Positions 33,129-47,600 of a DNA stretch of 64,000 bases are shown in pieces; position 1 is the first letter of the stretch, and each line of letters opens with the position of its first letter. A model generated the notes under the pieces. It was not told where the DNA came from, made no database searches, and saw nothing but the letters and a program-made list of their open reading frames with translations. The DNA is from Phaeosaccion multiseriatum (taxonomy: Eukaryota; Ochrophyta, other classes), in assembly GCA_965112735.1 (NCBI GenBank), contig OZ218951.1, positions 4,092,001-4,156,000 on the forward strand. Direction: 5' to 3'. The position numbers and the translations under genes were made by a program.

Positions 33129-33830
33129 GTGCGTGCAGTAGGTCTGTGTGATCGCTTGAGGGAGGGTGTGGCAGCCAGGACAGCGCTCCGGCGGGTAATA
33201 CATGTAGACGGGTGGGGTGCAAACGAACTGGAACTGTCTTGCCTGTAAACAGGCCATGTGTAAAATGAACATTGCTGGCCCCATTGAAGCCTTACTTGGA
33301 CGCTATTCCGCCCCGGGATTGGTGCTCCTTCTCCAAGGACCTTAGCCCTATGTAGGAGTGAAGTATAAGTATAGGTTTAATTAAGGCACCCAGTACACAG
33401 CGTCTTACTTGGGTTGGCTTAAATCTAAATGTGGCGCTCGGATCCGAACTTCACTCCCACGTCGTACCAGCCAGAGGAAGAACAGCAGCCCCCAGTGCAT
33501 CCCAAGCAGCAATACGGGCGGGACGGATACAGCAGCCAGGCCAGATATACCTGCCGGAGGAGCCCTCGGGGCTGACGAAGAGAAGCCCTGGGGAGGTACG
33601 TAAGCGATGTACTTAAGGGACGAAGGGGGTGGGAGGGGGTTGGCATGGGTAAAAGGGACGAATACCTGTAGCGAGAGAGTAACAAGTCATGGAGCTATGT
33701 TCTTCTCTTGGCTACCAATCGGCCCCCGTGGCCATTCCTCCCATTCCCCCTCCTGCTTGCCCCCGCACTCGCCTTCTTCCCGTTGTCTTCTCTCTCGTCC
33801 CTAAAGTAAAAGGCATCTCTTCAAAAGGGT

Positions 33831-33846
33831 GGTGTTAAGAAACACC
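33831..33846 (-). promoter_or_regulatory. histone 3' stem-loop of the H4 pseudogene
   Basis: GGTGTT-TCTT-AACACC followed by ACCC on the minus strand, 67 nt after the pseudogene stop codon. Same as the intact H4 copy at 39053-39068. Confidence 0.75.
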
Positions 33847-33912
33847 AGTGTTGGTTGGGTTGACGCCACAAAGCTGGGTGGCGAAAGGCTAAAGGGCAAA
33901 AACAGAAAGCGT

Positions 33913-34715
<803 letters not shown>

Positions 34716-34739
34716 GTGTCGGGCACCATGTCCACTAGC

Positions 34740-36000
34740 AATCGGATGTGCTTTACTCACCCTTGGGCGTTTGGGGTGCGTAGCGACGACTCCGAGACAA
34801 ACGGGTGGAAGGCGACGTTCGACTTGGCGATGGTGCAGATGCTGATGCGCAGTCTCTATGCTGATGCGCAGTCTCTCTGCGGCGTAGCGTATGAGCTCCT
34901 CAGTAGCGAAGCTCCGATCGACAGTCAGGACCATGGTCTCCACCGCAGTCTTCAGGTCACTGTGACGCAGGAGTTGATCGATGAGCAGACGCACACGCGT
35001 CTTCGCATCCTCGCCTTACCGGTCCAGCCTGATTCGACGTGAAGGGGGTGTTCGGAGGAGTGAAAGGACCCGACGAGTGTTGTTTAGACGCACAGAGACA
35101 GCAGAACATTGCCCCCCCCCCGGCGCCATCCCGCCGAGCCCCACAGACCCCCTCGAGTATCGCCGCCCCAGCGGCGACGTCCACCCCCCAGCCCTCCTTG
35201 CCCGCCTTCCGCATGTTCCGCTTCAGAAATGGAACATGCTTGGATCTGGTCTTCAGGAGCTCGTCGTCGATCACTCCACTTGAATAGGCAGGCAGTGTTG
35301 AACAGAAATCGGAGCGACTTGCTTAGCGCCTTCCTCTCAAAGACGTCACAGTGCTTCGTCGGATCCAATTGAGTGTGCCAGGCCGCACCACTCGGCTGCC
35401 ATCAGGAGTGAGCAGTAGCTATCAGAGCAGGGAGGAGACAAAGGAGCCTTGGCTTAGGAGGGCATAGGAGTGGAAGTCGCGCCCACCCACGCACACCCAC
35501 ATAAGCATCGAAGCAGGGGCAACCAGAGGAGCGTAGAGTCCATTGCTCACCACACTCTACCGAGCCCTCCACCTCCCACATGCCGACACCCGTGTCACCC
35601 TCACATGAGTCGCGGAAGCCGTATACGGGCGTAGGTGTGCGAAGATGAATCTGAATCGATCCACGCTCATGGAGCGTACATGCGGGTACAGACGGCGGCA
35701 GTCCTCGAAGGCCACGGACAGGCAGGGACACCCTCACCGTGCTCAAGAAGAAGCACATACCGAGGAAGACCCACATCTCATCCAGGTTAATCCGGTCGGC
35801 CCCGTTCTGGATCCCCTCGTTCGCCCACCCGACGAGCGAGCTCCAAGGCCAGGTCCTTCTGGAGGACCCGGCCGCAGACAATTCCCTCCGTCAGGTCGAG
35901 TTGCTCTCAGACCAAAGCAGCCTGTCTATCCCCTTGGCCATATACTCGGTGGACTTGCTTCCGCGCGGCCTCGTCTAGCGCCGTACCTCTGAAGTCCTGT
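34740..36000 (-). pseudogene. decayed DDE transposase-like sequence (possibly piggyBac-type)
   Basis: Open segments in several minus-strand frames together resemble a DDE transposase. These include KSTEYMAKGIDRLLW (about 35900), INLDEMWVFLGMCFF (about 35770), then in another frame EDCRRLYPHVRSMSVDRFRF (about 35690). A later block reads MVLTVDRSFATEELIRYAAE (about 34930). The pattern of a helical entry, a VDRFRF-like segment and a later VDRSF...ELI block recalls DDE_Tnp_1_7 proteins, but stops and frame changes prevent a firm assignment. It lies directly beside the TIR element at 34533. It could instead be a degraded multi-exon gene. Confidence 0.3.
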
Positions 36001-36395
36001 TCCATCATCACCTCCACCCTGTCTGGTGGCTCTTGCACGTCCCACTCCTCCCTGTTGGCCTCCTTTGTTCAGCCGCAGTAGGCAGTCTTCCCGCACCAAA
36101 GCCCCCACCCAACATTTCCTCCTCACTACCATCGTTCCCACCTACGTGCTGCTCGGCTGCCGCGGCGGCAGCAGCGCCCTCGAGTGCATTTCTGTCCGCA
36201 AGCAAGAGCCGCGGTAGCTAGGCGTATTTTTTTTACAGGCCTTGCTTTAAGTGCTTCTTCGTCTTCGACCCAAAGCAATTCATTAATTCTTACGGGGGTT
36301 TAAAGCGACTGGGGACATTCGAGGGACATGGCCCCATTTAAGCCTTACTTGGACGCTATGGGCTAATCCAAGGACCCTGCTCTAGTAGTGAGTGG
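36001..36395. other. spacer with a duplicated block
   Basis: No gene seen. Bases 36329-36386 (GGCCCCATTTAAGCCTTACT and following) resemble blocks after each duplication unit (33270 and 38500), so a third partial copy of that spacer is present here. Confidence 0.5.
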
Positions 36396-38345
36396 GTTAG
36401 TAGGGCATGGGTGCGTGGTTGCGTGGGTGAGTGGATGCGTAAGCGCTGATGGGTGCGTGGGTGGGTGTGTGGGTGGGTGTGTTTGTTGGTGAGTGAGTGA
36501 GTGGGTGGGTGGGTGGGTGGGTGGGTGGGTGGGTGCGTGCGTGGGTGGGTGCGTGCGTGGGTGGGTTGGGGTGTAGGGGGTGGGTTCGTGCGTGGGTGCG
36601 TGCGTGGGTGGGTGGGTGCGTGCGCGGGTGCGTGCGTGCGTAGGTGGGTGTGTGTGTGGGTGTGGGGGTGGGTGAGTGAGTGAGTCGGTAGGTGGGTTGG
36701 GTGGGTGTGGGGATGTGGGTACGTGGGTGGGTGCGTGCGTGGATGGGTGGGTGCGTGCGTAGGTGGGCGAATGCGTGGGTAGGTGGGTGGGTGGGGGTGG
36801 GGGTGGGTGAGTGTGGGTGGGGGTGGGGGTGGGTGGGTGTGGGGGTGAGTGAGTGAGTGAGTGAGTGAGTGAGTGAGTGAGTGAGTGAGTGAGTGAGTGA
36901 GTGAGTGAGTGAGTGAGTGAGTGAGTGAGTGAGTGAGTGAGTGAGTGAGTGAGTGAGTGAGTGAGTGAGTGAGTGAGTGAGTGAGTGAGTGAGTGAGTGA
37001 GTGAGTGAGTGAGTGAGTGAGTGAGTGGGTGTGTGGGTGGGTGGGGGTGTGGGTACGTGGGTGGTGTGCGTGGATGGGTGGGTGCGTGCGTGGGTGGGCG
37101 AATGCGTGCGTGGGTGTGTGGGTGGGTGTAGGGGTGAGTGAGTGAGTGAGTGAGTGAGTGAGTGAGTGAGTGAGTGAGTGAGTGAGTGAGTGAGTGAGTG
37201 AGTGAGTGAGTGAGTGAGTGAGTGAGTGAGTGAGTGAGTGGGTGAGTGAGTGAGTGGGTAGGTGGGTGGGTGGGGGTGGGGGTACGTGGGTGGTGTGCGT
37301 GGATGGGTGGGTGCGTGCGTGGGTGGGCGAATGCTTTTGTGAGTGAGTGAGTGAGTGAGTGAGTGAGTGAGTGAGTGAGTGAGTGAGTGAGTGAGTGGGT
37401 GAGTGAGTGAGTGGGTAGGTGAGTGTGTGTGTGTGGGTGGGGGTGGGGGTACGTGGGTGGTGTGCGTGGATGGGTGGGTGCGTGCGTGGGTGGGCGAATG
37501 CTTTTGTGAGTGAGTGAGTGAGTGAGTGAGTGAGTGAGTGAGTGAGTGAGTGAGTGAGTGAGTGAGTGAGTGAGTGAGTGAGTGAGTGAGTGAGTGAGTG
37601 AGTGAGTGAGTGAGTGGGTGTGTGGGTGGGTGGGGGTGTGGGTACGTGGGTGGTGTGCGTGGATGGGTGGGTGCGTGCGTGGGTGGGCGAATGCGTGCGT
37701 GGGTGTGTGGGTGGGTGTAGGGGTGAGTGAGTGAGTGAGTGAGTGAGTGAGTGAGTGAGTGAGTGAGTGAGTGAGTGAGTGAGTGAGTGAGTGAGTGAGT
37801 GAGTGAGTGAGTGAGTGAGTGAGTGGGTGAGTGAGTGAGTGGGTAGGTGGGTGGGTGGGGGTGGGGGTACGTGGGTGGTGTGCGTGGATGGGTGGGTGCG
37901 TGCGTGGGTGGGCGAATGCTTTTGTGAGTGAGTGAGTGAGTGAGTGAGTGAGTGAGTGAGTGAGTGAGTGAGTGAGTGAGTGGGTGAGTGAGTGAGTGGG
38001 TAGGTGAGTGTGTGTGTGTGGGTGGGGGTGGGGGTACGTGGGTGGTGTGCGTGGATGGGTGGGTGCGTGCGTGGGTGGGCGAATGCTTTTGTGAGTGAGT
38101 GAGTGAGTGAGTGAGTGAGTGAGTGAGTGAGTGAGTGAGTGAGTGAGTGGGTAGGTGGGTGAGTGAGTGAGTGAGTGGGTAGGTGGGTGGTGTGCGTGGA
38201 TGGGTGTGTGGGTGGGTGTGGGGGTGGGTGAGTGAGTGAGTGTGTTGTAGGTGGGCGTGGGGGTGGGTGAGTGAGGGTGTGGGTGCGTGGGTGGGTGGGT
38301 GGGTGCGTGGGTGCGTGGGTGCGTGCGTGAGTGAGTGAGGGAGGG
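36396..38345. repeat. higher-order GTGAG/GTGGG satellite, about 1.95 kb
   Basis: Alternates pure (GTGA)n runs of 60-200 bp with conserved blocks of about 70-90 bp (GTGGTGTGCGTGGATGGGTG and GTGGGCGAATGCTTTTGTGA). At least two superunits of about 600 bp repeat (compare 37040-37500 with 37640-38090). It is an expanded version of 32290-33128 and ends in the duplicated tail. Confidence 0.93.
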
Positions 38346-38348
38346 AGT

Positions 38349-40675
<2,327 letters not shown>

Positions 40676-40790
40676 ATGCCCTCTTGCTTTGCCCGTGTGA
40701 TGTGCATCGAGTAGCTCCGGGGATGAGAGAGATCTCAATTCATTTTGGTCTACGTACTGCCACCGCACGCACGACAAAGCAACCAACACT

Positions 40791-40806
40791 GGTGTTTTTT
40801 AACACC
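40791..40806 (+). promoter_or_regulatory. histone mRNA 3' stem-loop (H3)
   Basis: GGTGTT-TTTT-AACACC preceded by CCAACACT and followed by ACCC. The stem is the same as behind H4; only the loop differs by one base. Confidence 0.8.
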
Positions 40807-41418
40807 ACCCTTGCACTCGAGATTCTTGCCCATTGCCGAAGGCCTCTCTCCAACGCCACCACCTCCACCTCTTGTGGCCTGCCTACCACCGACTCACTCC
40901 CCCATTTCCATGCCTCAGCTCACCCCCCCGTGCCCCCTGGCTCCTTGTGTCGTAGTGCTTCTTCCCCTTCATCTGACTATGCGGCACAACTCGTGATCCT
41001 TCACGCTCTCGCTCACATTCACTCACTCACACTCGAGGAGGGAGTTTCGGTACGGCACCCTGCTTCGGGCACCATGCCTGCCAACGAAGCAGCGACCACG
41101 CTGGACTGGGGACTCATGGGGGTTGCTTCTCACGGATGCGGCACAGGGAGCCAAGCCGTGCCCAACAACCAACTAAGCATGCGTACGGCACTGCTGACAG
41201 CACTTTTGAGTCCTACACTGAACATGGAGTAGTATGATGTACGCGAAGTTAAAAAAAATAAAAATATCTCGTTCCTCGTGCTATCAAGTGAGCATCGGCC
41301 CCTCTCGCGGCCTGTGCCAACACGATACAAGAACACAATGCCATGACTTTAACTCATGCGGCTCTCATCGCAGCGACCCCGTTCGCTATCCCACCGCAGG
41401 CGAGATATGCCCCTTTCA
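40807..41418. other. intergenic between H3 and the ankyrin pseudogene
   Basis: No supported gene. Convergent spacer with an A-rich patch at 41251-41266. Confidence 0.5.
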
Positions 41419-43052
41419 TCATGCCATCTCCTCCGCCACCTCCTGCAGCACCTCAGGGCTGACCTCTCTCTGCGACACCTTCAGCCTCCCTTCCTTGCCA
41501 AAGAGACGGTCAGTGCCCCGCATCAGGTCCAACGCGCTTTGTGACGCAAAGAGATGTCTGTCCGCGGCCAAGAGGAATTCAACAGATGCTTCATTGCGAT
41601 GCTCTCGCGCTCTTGTCAGAACCTTTGCCAGTGATGCCCCTCCTGAGAGAAGGGGGGCAGTACAAAACAAGGGCGTTCCAGCGTTGCTAGTGCCCTCATG
41701 GTCAGGATCAGCCCCCGCAGACAGGAGCACACGGATCACTTCCTCATGACCCTCTATAGCAGCAGCCAGCCACAAAGCTGTGTACCCGTCAGCATGCACC
41801 ACCTCCACGTCAGCACCTGCTGAGATGAGCTCCCCCACGACGCGAGCATGGCCAAACTGAGATGCCAAGTGTATCGCTCCATACCCGTCGCCACTCATCG
41901 CATTCACCTCTGCCCCAGCCCTGAGCAGCTTCCGCACAATGCTTCTGTGCCCTTCCATCGATGCCATCATCAACGCACTTCTCCCGTGCACACCACTACG
42001 GCTGTCGAGTTCCGCGCCGGCTGCGATGAGCTGATCCACCACAAGGCCATGTCCATGTTCGCTTGCAGCATACAGCGCAAACCATCCGTTCGAGCATCCC
42101 AAATTCGCATCCGCCCCGGAGATGAGGAGCAGCTGCGTGACCCTGTGGTGACCCATTCTTGCGCCCATGTACAGGGCGGTGCGACCATCTCTGTCATCCA
42201 AGTGGTTGGGATCAGCGCCGGCCGACAGCAGCTGCCGCACCACCGCAAGATGTCCTTGTTGGGAGGCCATTAACGAGGGTGTAACACCTTGGGAATCTGT
42301 CTTATCGACCTCCGCGCCGGCTGACAGCAGCTGCTCCACCACCGCAACATGTCCTTCCTGAGAGGCCATGAATAAGGGCGTAACGCCTCCGAAATCTGTC
42401 TTATCGACCTCCGCGCCGGCTGACAGCAGCTGCTCCACCACCGCAACATGTCCTTCCCGAGAGGCCATGAATAAGGGCGGGATGCCTCCGAATCTGTCTT
42501 ATCGACCTCCGCGCCGGCTGACAGCAGCTGCTGGACCACTCTTTCATGTCCTTCAAATGAGGCTGTATGGAGGGATGAACGACCGTCTACCGTTGCCCGG
42601 TCCACCACTACACCTGCCGATAGCAGCTGCTGTACCACCGCATGATGTCCTTCCTCAGAGGCCAGTAGTACACCAAGGCCGTATAGCCTTCCGAATCTGC
42701 CTGGTCGACCTCTGCGCCAGCTGACAGCAGATGCTGGACCACTCTTTCATGTCCTTCAAGTGAGGCTGCGATCAAGGCCGTAAAGCCTTCCGAATCTGCC
42801 TTGTCGACCTTCGCCCCGACTGACAGCAGCTGCTGGACCACTCTTTCATGTGCTTCACGTGAGGCTGTAAAGAGGGATGTACGCCCCTTTATCGTTGGCC
42901 GGTCCACCTCCGCACCTGCCGATATCAGCTGCTGTACCACCGCATGATGTCCATTCTCAGAGGCTGCGATAAAGGCCGTAAAGCCCTCCGAATCTGCCTT
43001 GTCGACCTCCGCACCGGCTGACAGCAGCTGCTGGACCACTCTTTCATGTCCT
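41419..43052 (-). pseudogene. ankyrin-repeat gene, frameshifted and 5'-truncated
   Basis: The minus strand encodes about fifteen ankyrin repeats of 33 residues (unit like GHVAVVEQLLSAGAEVDKTD). They end in a divergent cap and C-terminal tail (KVLTRAREHRNEASVEFLLA to VLQEVAEEMA, stop at 41419). Frame changes occur near 42662 and near 42495; at the second, a T present in the adjacent unit (GATTTCGGAGG) is missing. At 43052 the repeat coding breaks off in mid-unit and palindromic sequence begins, so no start codon is available. Repeat units are nearly identical at the DNA level (for example 42290-42360 versus 42361-42470), showing recent tandem amplification. Ankyrin proteins are protein-interaction scaffolds; no specific role can be named. 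Confidence 0.8.
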
Positions 43053-43837
43053 GAGGGCGGGAAAGCGATGGGTCTGTTAAAGTCCCCCCCCGAATGATAA
43101 CAACTCGGGGGGGGGGGGACTTCAACAGACCCATCGCTTTCCCGCCCTCGCTGAGGAAGCTTACTTTCTCCCATCTCTCGCAGTCCAATCAGCCTGATGT
43201 AATCCTGCCGAGCTCGCTGGAGGAGGGACATTCGGGAGGGACAGCAGCGGCAGCAGCAACCTTGCGACGGCAGGAGGGGGCGGGGGGGCGGGGGGGGGGA
43301 GGAGGAGCAATGGTGACACCAGCAGTACCACCAATGCCACCAGCGGTGACAGCGGGGAGGAGTGGCGTCCTTCCAACGTGGTGCGCGTGCGAAAGGTTGA
43401 GTCCATTGGGAGCAGGCAGGACGGCGGCAATGGTACATTTTCCTACATCATCCATCTGAAGGGGGATCGATATCTTCAGATGGATGATGTAGTAGAATGT
43501 ACCATTGCCGCCGTCCTGCCTGCTCTCAATGGACTCAACCTTTCCCACGCGCACCACGTTGGAAGGACGCCACACCGCCCCGCTGTCACCGCTGGTGGCA
43601 TTGGTGGTACTGCTGGTGTCACCATTGCTCCTCCTCCCCCCCCCGCCCCCCCCGCCCCCTCCTGCCGTCGCAAGGTTGCTGCTGCCGCTGCTACACAGAC
43701 CCATCGCTTTCCCTCCCTCGCTGAGGAAGATTACATTCGACGTGAGCTCGGCAACAACACATCAGGCTGATTGAACGCCGAATTCACGTCGAAAGTAAGC
43801 TTCCTCAGCGAGGGAGGGAAAGCGATGGGTTTGTTGA
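43053..43837. repeat. cluster of three adjacent palindromes carrying FNIP-repeat pieces
   Basis: Palindrome A: 43053-43092 against 43106-43149. Palindrome B: 43243-43461 against 43474-43692, 219-bp arms with few mismatches and a 12-bp centre. Palindrome C: about 43696-43745 against 43785-43837. The sequence AGACCCATCGCTTTCCCGCC and its near variants occur four times in alternating orientation (about 43062, 43129, 43698 and 43815). Translated, these pieces read FNRPIAFPPSLRKLTF and similar, that is, FNIP-type repeats. Confidence 0.9.
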
Positions 43838-44015
43838 AGTCCCTCCCGAACGTCACCAGCGAGCTCGGCAGGATCACATCAGACTGATTGAAAGCGTCAG
43901 AGAAGAGCACACGCTTCGCGGACCGTGGTAACAGGAACAACACTTTGACAACGAGAGCCCCTTCAGTGGCAAGAAGGGAGCGTCCCCTCCTGGCGCCGAG
44001 ACGCACGGCGGTCAC
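43785..44015 (-). pseudogene. FNIP-repeat protein fragment
   Basis: Minus-strand reading shows FNQSDVILPSSLVTFG, DFNKPIAFPPSLRKLTF and FNQPDVLLPSS, the LPxSLxxLxFGxxFNxPI pattern of FNIP repeats (an LRR-like repeat found in Dictyostelium, some algae and large DNA viruses). There are only two to three units, and the frame continues into palindrome C. No start or splice sites were identified; a fragment of a larger or former gene. Confidence 0.5.
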
Positions 44016-44170
44016 GCAAAGCCCGGCCCAGTCTCATCGCGTGTGAGCTCTCGGCAACTGGCGCTGTGCCCGCTTCCCCCCCCTGGCGTTATCACTCGCC
44101 AGCTATGAGTCAGCGGTGCACCAACTGGGAAAGGGCGGAGGCGTGACCCCCCGAAGATCATTCCCAAAGT

Positions 44171-44635
44171 ATGGTGAATTTCCGGGCCTGGTATGACTGG
44201 GGCTTTCCAGAGTCGTACTACGAGGAACATGGGGGCATCGGTATCGAGGCTATGATTCAGGTTCGAGGGCAAAGCTGTTGGAGTACGCATGAAGCGTTTG
44301 CCTAAGAACCATCCTCTGAGAGAGGGAGAAAAGGGCCAATTTTTTTAAGGCACCATCTGCTGCTACCATCTTTTCCTTCTCCTTTGGCTACTGCAGAGCC
44401 TGCTAAGCTTGAGTCTTCTCCTCCATTCACCGCCCTTGTTCTGCCTCCCAGAAAGGGCAACTGCCTAGCCAGGTCTTTTTACTGCAAGGTCTCTATGTAG
44501 GCATTGCCCTCTCTGTCCTGCGGCTGGCTTTGAACAGATTCGTTTTGGAGGTAAGTTTACTGTCATAAACGTGGGCGGCCTAGTGCGGCTTGGACCCGTA
44601 GCAACACAGAGGGACAGACAAAGCTACTGCTACTC

Positions 44636-44675
<40 letters not shown>

Positions 44676-47600
44676 AAGAGTTTGTCTCTTAGACCAATGC
44701 CCCCCTCTGTTCTACTATCCATCTTCACGCTGCTGCTGCTGCTGCTGCTGCTGTGTCACCAACGGTTGCTGCCCCGCGAGCAGCGCTTGGCAACCTTCTT
44801 ACTGGAGCTGCCGGAGCGAAGGCCCCCCCCGCCCATTCTTCGCATCGACACGTGCCTGCAGTATCGCAAGGGTATCGTCGTTCGGCCAACGGTAAGGGGG
44901 GAGATGGACGGGTTGGGGGTGGTGGGGGTCGAGGGAGGAGAGGGAGGGAGGGAGGGAGCAGGGAGCGGAGGCTTGTCAGACCTCGATTCGAGGTTGATGA
45001 AGGCCCCCAAGACTCGGCCGAGACTCGACAATGTAAAAAGGCGACCCCTGACGCGCTATTGAGCTATCGCCGATAGCGTGCCGGCCGCTGGCACCCTCCC
45101 CCCGCCGGGCGTAGTAGTCCAATTAGCTGAGCGGGGAGGGTCGAGGGGGGAATAGCTGATAGCGTGCCGGCAATAGCTGGTAGCGCGTCGGCTGCGCCGG
45201 CGAATAGCTGATATCGTGCGCGCTGATGCGGGCAATAGCTATAGCTCACAATAGCGCGTCAGGGGTCAACATTTGCCCCCCCCCCCCCCTTCTGCTCCTT
45301 TCTACTACCACGTCTTTACTACTGCCGCTGCTGCTACTAGTTCCACCAACTGCTGTTGTATCCACCCACTGCCGCTGCTGTATGCACCAACTGCTGCTGC
45401 AGACTGAGGAAGTGGAGGCTTGGACCGCACAGACGGGCTACAAGAGGAAGTTTGTGCTTGACTACATCCGGCAGCGCAGACTCGACGCTGTGCTGGCCAA
45501 GAAAATGAACAAGGTAGGTGTGTGTGGGTTTTGATATGTACGTGTGGCTGGAGCCCTTCCGAGCAGGTGCCCCCTCTCCCCTCCTCAGGCTCAGGGGCGG
45601 GGCGTGGGTGGCACCAGCGCGTCCCAACCCAAGAGGGGGAGCAGGACCAAGATGGGGACCTGTCGCTTCTCCGACGTAGAGCACTCACACACACACACAC
45701 ACACTGCACGTCTCTCCTTTGGCTCCCTCTACCACTGCTGCGATGCTCTCACCGCCCCATCTGCCCGCTGCTGCTGCTGTGCTCTCACTGCTCTCCACTG
45801 CCCCTCGCCATGCCGTCCCTCTGCACTACTCCTCTCGTCGCATCGCTTCGCGTTTGGCACTGCATCACACACACACACGCACACACACACACACTTGCCA
45901 TCACACCAACACGCCATCTCTTGGCATGACGTCACTTTCACCACTTGGCATCACTTGCACCACACCCACCTCATGGCACGCCACCACCTATCACGACATG
46001 TCCTTCTTCACCTCATGGCACGCCACCACCTATCACGACATGTCCTTCTTCAGTTCACAGAGGCGGCGTGGCGCTTTCTGCTGTATAGCTTCGCCGTGGG
46101 CTTTGGCGTGTGGGTGCTGCATGACGCAGAGTGGCTGTGGTAAGGAAGCAAGTAGCGAGCGAGGAGAGAAGTGAGGGCTCGATGGGGAAGATGGAGAATA
46201 TATATGTTTCCTTCCATGTAACTGCCATGTATCTGTAGCAGTAGTTGGTTTCTGAGCCGTGCTGTTGGGCTCCGCTCTCTCGGGGGTATGGAGGGTTAAG
46301 GGGGTGCGGAGTCGCTTGCTTGTAGAGGGGAGGGGCACTTGGACACAACGTCACTTGACAAGTACCTTTGGACAGGGGGGGGGGTCACGGGAGCGAGAAA
46401 GAGGGCGAACATGACTCTGACTTTGAAGACGCCTCTCTCCCCCCGGCTGCTTGCTTCCCCTCCCCCCCCCCCCCCCGCCGCCGCCGCCCTTCTCGTGTAA
46501 CTCTCCCTTCCCTCTCACTACTCTCCTTCCCCCGTCCCTTGCGTTGCCTTGCCTTCCGTCAGGGATCCCTTCACGCTGTGCTGGACGGAGTACCCGCAGC
46601 CAATACCGGACAAGTGTGCATGGTGGGTGTGTAAGGGGATCATTGACTTATGGGAATCAACCTAAGAATTACGTATGGGTGGATGGTGCGGCGGTAAGAG
46701 GGGCTCCTGTGCGATGTGTTGTGATGCCCCCAAGGCAGCCTAAGGCTACCTTCCTCCTCTTCTACCCTCCTCACCTCCTACCCCACCACCCTGTCTTCCT
46801 CCTCTCCCACCCTTCTCCCCTCCTAATCCGATCCTCCTACCCTCCTACTCCACCTTTCCACCCTCCTGCTACCCTAGGTACTACTTCCTGGGCACTGGCA
46901 TTTACATCCACCTGTCCATCTTTCAGTTCTTCGAGACCAAGAACTCCGACTTTTGGGAGATGTTCGCGCATCATGTCATCACCCTTGGGTAAGGTGTCAA
47001 AGTAAAAGACGCACATAACCTTACGTACCCTTTCCTCCCTTACATGAATGGCCCTACACCAGGGCAAGGGGGTCCCTTCCTCTTTTCCTGCCGTGCAGAC
47101 CTGGGGGGGTGACGGGCTCCTCAAACCCCTGACCTGACCGAGACCATTCCGACACCTCTGACTTGGGGTTCCAGCCTCCGTGTACCCATCTTGCACCTCA
47201 TGACCGCCCACCAACCCATCCATCCCCTCGCTCTTCCTGTCCCTCCGTCCGTGCTCCGCTCCTCCATGCCGCTCCTCCATGCCGCTCCTCCTCGCCCCTC
47301 CTCGTCTTCCTCCTGGCTGGGGCTGGCTGGGGCAGGCTGTTGACCTTCAGCTGGGTCATGAACTTCTACCGCATCGGCACGCTCATCATGCTGGTACGGA
47401 AGAAAAAGGGGTTGTGCAATATGACAGTAGTGTAGTGCAGTCGACTTGGTGGGGCGGGCGGGTGGGGGCATGGAACACCTCTTGACTCCCCTCTGCTGCT
47501 ACGTATAGGGCAGGTGTGGGTAGGCAGGGAGAGACAGAGAGACAGGAGGGGGGGGGGGGGGGGGCTCTATCCGAGACGTCGTCACTGTTCGCTCGCTCAA

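Noticed and set aside
41419-44015. Ankyrin plus FNIP repeats as a giant-virus insertion
   Set aside because: Both repeat types occur in large DNA viruses but also in algae and amoebae; no capsid, polymerase or other viral hallmark lies nearby and composition matches the host.
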